This document shows positions 1-6,897 of a DNA stretch of 11,950 nucleotides, one piece after another. How positions within the stretch are numbered: the stretch's first letter is position 1; every line of letters starts with the position of its first letter. Source of the stretch: Thermomucor indicae-seudaticae (taxonomy: Eukaryota; Mucoromycota; Mucoromycetes; Mucorales; Lichtheimiaceae); the NCBI GenBank assembly GCA_000787465.1, contig JSYX01000819.1, positions 1 through 11,950 on the forward strand. The letters run 5' to 3'. The notes beneath the pieces were generated by a model. It searched no databases, had not been told where the DNA came from, and worked only from the letters and a program-made list of their open reading frames with translations. Both the position numbers and the translations under genes were made by a program.

Positions 1-59
1 CGAGCACTGTAAGTGCACAAATATGCATTTCTCAGAGAACCATCATCATTTGTAGTAGT

Positions 60-190
60 CGCTTCATAGCGATCTGTGTTTTCTCCATAGACGACCAGAA
101 TTTTTTTGGCATGCGACTAGGTGATCTCAGCAAATGCGACTTAAATTTTCTACAGGTGCGACCAAGAAATTTCCCAAGGTGCGCCTTAAA
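60..190 (+). repeat. Outer left array of 22-23-bp spaced GCGAC motifs
   Basis: Six copies of a GCGAC-like core occur in the same orientation, starting at 70 (GCGAT), 92 (ACGAC), 114, 137, 159 (GCGAC) and 182 (GCGCC). Successive spacings are 22, 22, 23, 22 and 23 bp. The best units read AAATGCGAC and AGGTGCGAC followed by an AT-rich stretch. A similar array in the same orientation occurs at 2287-2365, and an inverted one at 231-300. I infer subterminal repeats of a DNA transposon, possibly transposase-binding sites, or the terminus of a neighbouring copy. The spacing is read directly from the sequence; the role is inference. Confidence 0.6.
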
Positions 191-230
191 ACTCTGGAAA
201 TAGTGTAAACTCGTCCGGCACTGAAATTCG

Positions 231-300
231 ATGTCGCATCCTCCCAACTTTGAACTTCGCAAAATAGATTTCGCATGCTGACAAATCAGATGTCGGATGC
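231..300 (-). repeat. Left terminal inverted repeat of the transposon (imperfect)
   Basis: The GCGA motifs run on the minus strand here, with plus-strand cores at 236, 259, 273 and 295. This segment is an imperfect inverted copy of 2287-2339. AAAATAGATTTCGCAT here matches AAAATAGATGTCGCAT on the reverse strand of the right end at 15 of 16 positions. The odd 14-bp spacing between the cores at 259 and 273 is explained by an 8-bp gap relative to the right end, where the spacing is 22. The outer boundary and any target-site duplication could not be fixed. Confidence 0.6.
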
Positions 301-477
301 CCAGGATGTTTTGCACTGCAAAAGACCGGGAATTACAATAGATTTAAACGACATGTAATTTACAGCGTAACTTCGCGTTATCGTACGTTATAAACGCGTT
401 GCATTAAATATCACACGGCGTTGCCATTAATTCAAATTACAAGGCTGATAATCGCATGTTAGCAGAAAATTTCATAC

Positions 478-544
478 GCATTACAAGCCTTTGTAATGCT
501 GGGGTTTCTCCAGTGTTGTCGGAGACAACGGTCTCTCCTGAGAC
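478..544. repeat. Three tandem small hairpins downstream of the transposase
   Basis: Three perfect stems lie close together. GCATTACA at 478-485 pairs with TGTAATGC at 492-499 across a 6-nt loop. GTTGTC at 515-520 pairs with GACAAC at 524-529 across 3 nt. GTCTC at 531-535 pairs with GAGAC at 540-544 across 4 nt. The GTCTC/GAGAC core recurs in the nested insertion at 1001-1262. They could be subterminal transposon structure or act in transcript 3'-end formation; neither is shown. Confidence 0.5.
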
Positions 545-576
545 GTGCAGACATACGTTTCATTTTGAGAAGCATA

Positions 577-2176
577 TCAGAGTTGCTCTCTATTGAGACA
601 CTTGTCTAAGCATTTATGAGAATGCGAAACGAAGCCTTCGTAGTCGCTCAACCTTAAATTGTCAGACGCTTCACTGATCCTGGTCATCAGTGTCTCCTTT
701 TCCAAGAACCTGTTGTGCTTAACTCTGCTCTTAACTACCGACCAGAACTGCCCAATAGGGTTAAGCTCGGGAGAATACGAAGGAAGATAGACACACCGAT
801 ATCCTCGAGACATGATGTACTTAGCTATATATTCAGACTTGTGGATAGGGGCATTATCCATCACAAGGTAGTGGCCCTTCATTTGTGGATACTTATCCAT
901 CTCATCCATTGTAGCCTTCAGAAAGCTAAGGTAGTATCCTGTAACGGTTCCTGTGCTCGAGTTTTAAGCTTGACCTTCATGCACAGCAAAAAAAGCTTCG
1001 TCTCAATACTGTTTCAGTACCTGAAACAGTATAAGAAAAGGCGACGAATAGCAGTATGCACGTCTGACAGAACTTCAACAATGCCACTAGGATATGGAGA
1101 GGTAGCTTTCCGTTCAGAGGAAACGCTTATGTGACATTGTGTATTGCAGCATCCGAAGAAAACATTGAAGCGTTTTAACAAGCTACCGTCTCAAATATTG
1201 GGACAACTAGTATCAATACTTGAGACATTTCCGTCTCAATACTGTTTCAAGATACTGAGACAACACTTTTTCTCCAGTGATGCTTTCTCTTCTTGACCGG
1301 AGGCTGTGGAAGTCTCAGGCTACACTTAATCAGACCTGAGGCAGAGATCGCACCCAAGATGGTGGTCGTTCTCGCTCGTGTTGTGGGTACCGTAATCACT
1401 GCAGGCGAGCCTTTCTTTGACCAGGCCACACTACGCTTCAGGTTAACGTGGAAGGCTGACTCATCAAAAAAGGCACAATTGGTCATAAAGTCCATATCAG
1501 TCCCCTCCCACTTGCGAACCCAGTCATAGCGCTCTACGATCTTGGCCGCACTGTTCCTTTCCACAGGCTGAAACCGTGTCTTCTTCAGCGAAAGGCTGCA
1601 TTGTGTCCTCATGAAGTTGTAAACAGTACTCTTAAAGACCTTCAGTCCCTCAAACTTCTGAAGACAGCCGCTCCATCAATTGTTCCAGAACAGCCGAAGG
1701 ATTCTCATTAATGTACTCTAAAAGGACCTTCTTATGTTCTTCATTGAGCATAGACAGGCGACCGTTCTTCTTAGGCTTCTCGAAAATGCTGTCAGGGTCT
1801 CCTTCATACTGTCTGGCCCATCTCTGCGCCGTACGAACATGAATTCTCAACTGCTTAGCAGCAGCTGAGGCACTCAAACACTTCCCAAACATCAGTTTGA
1901 AGAACTTAGCCTTTTCCTGATCCGTGTAGAGCGTGTAAGCTCGCTTGGCAGACGCTTCTTTCATGCGAACGTCTACATCCTTCCGTGCATTTTCAATCTG
2001 CAGAGCCTCTGGTTCACGGCCGCTCTGTCGAGGCATATTGCACAAGTATTGCGTGTAAGAACTTACCGTTTCATGAGCATACTGCTCTTCGTCAACGACA
2101 TAGTCCATGGGCTCAGGCCTGCCATGCTCATCGACGACAGTGCCTTGTCCATCTTCATAGAAAAACTGAACGCTCA
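577..2176 (-). pseudogene. DDE transposase (Tc1/mariner, IS630-like), broken
   Basis: Three blocks on the minus strand make up one transposase. The N-terminal block (2176 to about 1660) starts at MSVQFFYEDG and holds a helix-turn-helix region (SASAAAKQLRIHVRTAQRWA) and a linker. A frameshift near 1655-1665 moves the reading into the second block (about 1660-1268), which carries the first catalytic Asp in FFDES (codon 1463-1465). About 0.3 kb of foreign DNA then interrupts the gene. The last block (about 957-577) carries the second Asp in VMDNAPIH (codon 856-858) and the YSPELNPIGQFW motif. In this superfamily the last acidic residue sits in NPIE; here that codon (751-753) is GGG, Gly, at the DD34E spacing. 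The intact protein would be roughly 430 residues. The product cannot be active. An upstream in-frame ATG at 2297 lies in the terminal repeat, so 2176 is the likelier original start. Confidence 0.85.
1001..1262. mobile_element. MITE-like insertion inside the transposase gene
   Basis: Transposase homology stops near 1268 and resumes near 957. The DNA between is bounded by related sequences: GTCTCAATACTGTTTCA occurs at 1000-1016 and again at 1233-1249. Read inward from each end, GTCTCA is followed by GTA and TGAAACAGTAT, so the ends form an imperfect inverted repeat of about 30 bp in which one side lacks 11 bp. The left end contains a perfect 12-bp-arm palindrome (1006-1032, 3-nt centre). A second inverted pair, 12 of 13 bases matching, spans 1188-1226. 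No coding potential is seen inside. The exact ends and target duplication are unresolved; about 40 bp of further unexplained sequence lies on the left (about 958-999). Confidence 0.55.
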
Positions 2177-2286
2177 TCTTGAAATGTGTACAATGTGGTA
2201 AGAAGGAGAAAAGCCAGTGGTGGAAATGACTACGTACTCTGTATACCTCGATGTGCCAAGCTTTGTTGTGAGACAAGACCTTCTGG

Positions 2287-2365
2287 AAATGCGACATCTA
2301 TTTTTGGGAAATGCGAAATTCACGCTTGGACAATACGAAATTTATTTTCAACAGCTGGCGAAAAT
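2287..2365 (+). repeat. Right terminal array of GCGA motifs
   Basis: Cores lie at 2291 (GCGAC), 2313 (GCGAA), 2335 (ACGAA) and 2358 (GCGAA), with spacings of 22, 22 and 23 bp. The first units read AAATGCGACATCTATTTTTG and AAATGCGAAATTCACGCTTG. The segment is inverted relative to 231-300 and parallel to 60-190. I infer that it is the right terminal repeat of the transposon. It overlaps the 3' flank of PRM1. Confidence 0.6.
2341..2346 (-). terminator. Candidate PRM1 poly(A) signal AATAAA inside the transposon end
   Basis: On the minus strand AATAAA occurs 54 nt past the PRM1 stop codon, within the third unit of the right terminal array. I see no other canonical hexamer between the stop codon and the array. 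The motif is observed; its use as a polyadenylation signal is inference. Confidence 0.4.
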
Positions 2366-2399
2366 GCTTTCTGGAAAGAGTGTACAGTAGTTGTTGTTT

Positions 2400-4186
2400 C
2401 TATGCTCTGAGTAACTTTACATATATCTGGAATCCCGCAGCAATAAGGACGCAGATGCACCACAAGATCAAAAGCGTCCAGTAGTATTGAAAGTTACTGT
2501 CGAGGTTGCTTGCAATCCCAGCCTGAAAGTCTTGCCAGATCCTGAATGTCGTGTTCTCAAAGTCCTGGAGATAGTGGTCCACATTGAGGTTCATGCCATG
2601 AAAACGAGTCAAATTAACATGGCCGTTGCGGATCTGGTTAAAAGTTAGTCAGCGTCTCTGCTCTTTTAGTGTCGTTGCCCTTTTCCCGGCCTTACGATCC
2701 AGTCTAAGCCTTGCTCAAGGTTTTCAATCTTGGTCAAGATCAAGCAGTTGATCACATCCGTTGCAGGTTGCTCAAGCACCGTGCCTCCGAGGGTCGTCTT
2801 TATGAACTGGCTAATGTGATCCACCACTACCGTCAGGGTCTCATTAGCCGCGACCGAAGCTTCCCGGATGGCTCCAAAGGCTCTGGTATTCAGCTGTGTT
2901 TCTGTGTCTGCAATCCAGGCATTCAGTTGATCAAGTTGTTGGCTTGTCTGTAGAGCAATTGCCTTGGTCGTGTTGACTGCAGTATCCGACAACCAGCTTT
3001 GCGAAGTTGCATTGAAGTCGGTAAATAGCGAAGACATGATTCGCTCCATGCACAGCTTGGTCCCATAAACAACAAGTAAACCAAAGCCGCCCAGAAGCAG
3101 GCAGTAGAATGCCACAGGGTGTGTGAGGAAATCGAGCCACCAGCCAACTGTGATCCGGACATGCTTGCTTCGGCTTCCAGGAACACTACCAGACATTATC
3201 TTTTGAGTGACAGAACAGACAATGGGTTTGCGATGCGCGTGACCGACGAGTGCCATTGTTCGCTTGATGCGGCTTTCAGCCTTGCTGCCTTCGATTTTGA
3301 TATACGCGAGAATATCGTGCGCTTCGTGAAGGGTCTTGCTGCTGAGATAGATATTGCGCTGTCGAAGATAGAACCAGTTCAGGATACTGCATAGAACAAT
3401 GGCAACCACAATCAGGCCTATCGAGACCGTCGTCAGCTGCAAGAGCGTCGCCTTGGCTTGGTCCATCATATCAAACATTTTTGCCGAGTCGCAGTATTGT
3501 ACTGTCTGGCTACTAGCGATCGTCGTCGTTTCGTTGAAAGGGTCCCAATTGAGCAGCCTCGCATTGATGTGCTGTTCAAGTCTAATAAACGGCGTCGCGA
3601 TAAGGCGATCGAAAGCATCGCCGTCCGTTGTCCAATTTTTCACTTGTTCTTGTACGTGCTCCATCACCGCAGTCCAGTTCCCGAGAGAAACCTCGGTGTT
3701 ATTGTTATCGCCACCGCCAAACAAGTGCGCGATGCTGCTAGCGCCTTGTTCGATTCCGCCTAAAACGCTCTCCGCCGCGTGCTGCAATGGTCCAACGATC
3801 TGGGTCACAGCCGACACTGCTCCATTGATAGCCAGGCCAAGGAGACACCGATAGGTCGCCTTGTAGACGTTCACAAGCCAGGTAACGATGCCTTGAAGTG
3901 TTCCCACAGCCGTGATAAGCTCACGGCGCAGATTTTCGATCGTCTTCTGGATTGCCTTTTGCGACATTTCTTGCATTAATTGTGGTGCACTGGCGACTTC
4001 AGCTCCAATCTTGTTTACAGCGTTGCAGACATCTTGTATCCGATTCTGAGACGCGTCGGTCGTTTGTTCTATGGTCGTTCTCAGCTGTACGAAGGTTGCA
4101 AATAATGGAAGCAAGACTAGTGTTCCAAGGTTTAACCAGACCAGAGAATACTCTTGAATAATGTTGATCGGTGGCGAAAGGGTCAT
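2400..4186 (-). CDS. PRM1: PRM1-like plasma membrane fusion protein
   Basis: PRM1 family proteins are multi-pass membrane proteins that promote plasma-membrane fusion during fungal mating and hyphal fusion. There are two exons: 4186-2696 and 2633-2400. The 62-nt phase-0 intron has donor GTAAGG, branch CTGACTAAC and acceptor CAG. The protein is 574 residues. Hydrophobic segments lie at about 13-33, 97-131, 253-274, 356-376 and 546-569. Between them are long, probably extracellular stretches with several N-glycosylation sequons (for example NWT, NET, NTT). The family-like block DVINCLILTKIEN (477-489) runs across the splice into GHVNL, which is what exposed the intron. I chose the ATG at 4186, just before the first membrane segment; an in-frame ATG at 4255 would add 23 residues beginning MVRHVIKYK. 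A TATA-like TTATATAG lies about 180 bp upstream of the start. The frame is intact. Confidence 0.82.
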
Positions 4187-4952
4187 GGTTATGGTTAATG
4201 ATGGGAAAGGGAAAAAGAAGAATATAGCTTTATATTTAATGACATGTCTGACCATTGACTTGGGACTCCCATTGTTCTGTCCTCACTCGTATTGGATTTG
4301 GCGTGTTCTTTGTGTTATGCAAAGCTTTCTCGACATCACGTTAATAAGCTGATTCAGTGAGCGCTATATAAGGATTTGTAACAAGTGTTTGGTTTCGAGC
4401 AGTGATTATCCTTCGAGCTTAAATGTTCTTTAGATGTCATATCATGTAGACTACAAGCGACTTGAGACCTATCCGCTTTGTGTATCCGGCGCTTCCTATT
4501 ATTATCACGTGGACGTTACATTGTGAAATATGAACCAAGCTTATGCAGTACACAAACATCTAACAGATCCGAGACGCTGAATAGTAATATCCGACACTGT
4601 GCAGGAAGCTATTGCCAAGAGGTTGAAGGATTATAGACCCAAAGATTGACTGACAATGGGAGCGCTCAAAAGCCACGTGCGATAAATCGATCTTCAATCG
4701 GTATGAATGGGCACCATTGTACTTTCCAAGAACAATTGATCAAAGAAGCAGCGTTCCGTTAAAATCCTCTGCATTGAGCGACAGTAACAGAAACCCGTAA
4801 ACATCCTCGGCGTCGTATGAATAACTGATATGTGCATAGTGGATTAAACAAACGTTGAAAAGACGCCAGGAATTACAACCAGTATCCTGGAAAACAGACG
4901 CGTCATCCCACCCAGAAGTCGCTATAATTCTTGCAATGTCTAAACCAAAGGT
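4187..4952. other. Intergenic region, PRM1 promoter side and PKR1 3' flank
   Basis: I see no gene, tRNA or repeat. The region must hold the PRM1 upstream region and the end of the PKR1 transcript. A TATA-like palindromic core lies near 4364-4371 (CTATATAA on plus, TTATATAG on minus), suitably placed for PRM1. No canonical AATAAA was found just after the PKR1 stop. Confidence 0.5.
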
Positions 4953-5254
4953 TCAATCCTTTTTGCTTGCTTCAGTTTTCTTGATATTTTCCATTTCAGC
5001 AATAAACCTAAAAAAGCCGTGAGTCCTCCTCCCCTTCCAGCTTTTTCCCCACTAACTCACCAGCGGATAGTCAAAAAGAGACATATTGACAATACCAACA
5101 AGCCAATAACATGGTAATTCCCACGAGTGACAATGATCATTCCAACCAGCGTCGCAAACAATAAATAAAAGGAATAAAACATGAGCCGAATCACGCCTTT
5201 GGCCGTGTACCCTGGCGTCAGGACTGATTCCACAATGTCGTTAGCCAGACCCAT
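4953..5254 (-). CDS. PKR1: PKR1-like V-ATPase assembly factor
   Basis: Pkr1 is a small ER membrane protein needed to assemble the V0 sector of the vacuolar ATPase in yeast. Two exons, 5254-5061 and 5007-4953, flank a 53-nt intron (donor GTGAGT, acceptor TTTTTTAG) and give 82 residues. The N-terminus has the family hallmark SVLTPG (10-15). Two membrane segments follow at about 25-43 and 48-66, joined by a short TRGNYH turn. The splice completes the TIRWFIAEMEN block, followed by a lysine-rich tail ending KKD. Without the splice the frame stops right after TIRW, where the donor begins. The ATG at 5254 is the first in frame. The gene is shorter than yeast Pkr1 (122 residues), mainly in the tail. 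It is divergent from PTEN with 56 bp between start codons. Confidence 0.85.
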
Positions 5255-5310
5255 TACTTGCAACGATGAAAAGCGGGGAAATTTTTCACGTTTCTCTCTT
5301 TCTGTTCTTG
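5255..5310. promoter_or_regulatory. Compact divergent promoter between PKR1 and PTEN
   Basis: Only 56 bp separate the two divergent start codons. The plus strand carries a pyrimidine-rich run (TTTCTCTCTTTCTGTTCTTG, 5291-5310) directly before the PTEN ATG. No TATA box is visible inside. Shared or overlapping promoter elements are inferred, and the 5' UTRs must be very short or overlap the neighbouring gene. Confidence 0.5.
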
Positions 5311-6753
5311 ATGCTCAACTCATTACGTTCCCGTGTGTCTGAAGATCGATGCCGCTACATTGACCCAAAATGTCATTTCAACCTTGATCTGAGCTGTATG
5401 TTCTCTCATGTCGTCAGGGCGCAGCAGCACTGAAGCTTCTCTCTATATAAAGATATCACCGAGAACATTATTGCCATGTCTTACCCCGCCCAAGGACTCG
5501 AAAGTCTATATAGAAACTCACTCGTGGACGTGAAAAAGTTAGGGAATGCTGTGTGGGTGCGTTGACAACGATATACTAAACAAGGAGTTTTAGCTTCCTT
5601 GACAAACATCACAAAAACCATTACAAAGTCTTTAATTTGTACGGCCCATTGAGAAAGACAAAGCGAAAGAGAGAGAAAGAGACTAAGAGCAACCATTTGA
5701 ATAGACGGTCTGAAAAAGCCTATAACCCTCAGCTTTTTAATGCTCCAGGTATATATCTATTATTTAAACTTGTTCAGACAGACTGAATTGATAACCCCCA
5801 CCGAAAGTTGCGATTTACCCCTTTGATGACCATCAACCGCCACCTTTTAAGCTTGTATTCCAGTTTTGCGTCGAAGCAGCAGCATGGCTACAAACATGCG
5901 ATAAGAATGTCGTTGTTGTGCATTGTAAAGCCGGAAAGGGTCGGACAGGAACCATGATAGCTGCGTTATTGCTCTATCTCAGGATCGCCAAAACTGCTGA
6001 TGAAGCAATGGCAATCTACACCGCAAAGCGAATGAAAACCGGAAAGGTATCAATCGCTGTCCTATGTCCGCGATAAACCTTTGATAAAGCTTGCTGCTGC
6101 TTCTTTAGGGCATCACGATACCCAGTCAAATACGCTACGTTCGTTACTTTGAGATATCCATGATGATCCAAAATATTGATAATACAGTACAACCAGTCAT
6201 AATTAAACAGATCACGCTGCAAAATATTCCACATCCGTATAGGAATGGTGAGTCAATGCTTAGGAAAAAATTGTAATCCTTGTTTAAAATTGTAGCAGGA
6301 CGATATGTTGCATTTGCTATTTATGCCGGGTGTAAATGTGTTTACAACAGCAGTTCGCCGGAGGTAAGAAAGGCTTCTTCTTCTTCTCTGTACACTCATT
6401 TACTGGGTTAGTGTACTATTACGCGAACCAAGGACCAAATTGTTCTAAAGACAAGCGGAATAGAACCTGTTGCCGGAGACTTCAAAGTTTGCTTCATGAC
6501 AAAACACTTTTATCACCTCAAAGTAAGTGGTGCCGACTATCAGGAAAGAACTCTGTTTTAACTGAAATAGGCATCTCCTTTATGTCATTTTTGGCTGCAC
6601 TCTGCGTTCATTGACTGGAAACACGGAAACGACACAAAAGTGCTGTTAACCAAAGACGAGATAGACGGGGCAGCTACATCGAATGAATTCCCAAACAATT
6701 TTGCAATCGAACTAGAGTTTACCAAAGCATCGGCAACTGTGTCTGATAAATAA
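5311..6753 (+). CDS. PTEN: PTEN-type phosphatidylinositol 3-phosphatase
   Basis: PTEN removes the 3-phosphate of PI(3,4,5)P3 at membranes and opposes PI3K signalling. Nine exons (5311-5395, 5453-5537, 5594-5638, 5705-5748, 5808-6046, 6109-6247, 6296-6363, 6412-6522, 6571-6753) keep phase throughout and give 332 residues; introns are 48-66 nt. The N-terminus keeps the basic Arg15-Tyr16 of the lipid-binding motif, then YITENIIAM (29-37). The YPFDDH loop supplies Asp94. The P-loop HCKAGKGRTG (125-134) has Cys126, Arg132 and both lysines (127, 130) linked to PIP3 preference. The TI loop reads GITIPSQ (167-173). The C2 domain follows, with PVAGDFKV and CHFWLHSAFI, and ends ELEFTKASATVSDK. The long acidic, PDZ-binding tail of animal PTEN (403 residues) is absent. 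The first ATG with N-terminal family similarity is at 5311. All key residues are intact, so an active enzyme is expected. The least certain intron is 5639-5704, which is open in frame. Confidence 0.9.
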
Positions 6754-6897
6754 TTACAAGAGTATGTATGTGTATAATTTCTACGTCGATGCAGATTTAC
6801 AGATACGTACGATCTATAAGGAAAAGCCCGAGACCTTTGCTCAGTTTCGTAACCTTCACAGCAAGAACACATTCTCGGATATTCACATATTAAGGTT

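Larger units (their letters stand above)
231..2365 (-). mobile_element. Degenerate Tc1/mariner (IS630-like) DNA transposon
   Basis: The element contains one broken DDE transposase gene on the minus strand, flanked by imperfect inverted arrays of about 22-bp spaced GCGA motifs. The limits are the array edges and could be off by tens of bases; the left side may reach position 60. A frameshift, a substituted catalytic glutamate and a nested 0.3-kb insertion mark it as an old, inactive copy. I recall closely related transposases as abundant in Mucorales genomes. The right end lies about 35 bp from the PRM1 stop codon. The stretch 301-576 between the left array and the transposase stop is AT-rich and holds only small hairpins. 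Confidence 0.75.

Noticed and set aside
60..190. A regularly spaced short repeat array resembling a CRISPR
   Set aside because: Units are short, degenerate and lack a conserved repeat of CRISPR length; the DNA is from a eukaryote and the motif matches the transposon ends.
715..1134. Plus-strand open frame of 139 codons
   Set aside because: It runs antisense to the transposase block and across the nested insertion, so it is a chance frame.
3399..3854. Plus-strand open frame of 151 codons inside PRM1
   Set aside because: It is antisense to conserved PRM1 coding sequence, with no recognisable domain.
4187..4952. A tRNA or small gene in the PRM1-PKR1 gap
   Set aside because: No T-loop, A/B-box pair or plausible coding exon was found by eye.
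5441..5476. TATA box (CTATATAAAG) plus ATG at 5476 as an alternative PTEN start
   Set aside because: The TATA-like run lies at the 3' end of intron 1. Splicing GTATGT...AAAG joins NLDLS to YITENIIAM exactly as in the family, so the ATG is an internal Met37.
5481..5696. Minus-strand open frame opposite the PTEN 5' exons
   Set aside because: It overlaps three PTEN exons with family similarity and shows only low-complexity Leu/Ser composition.
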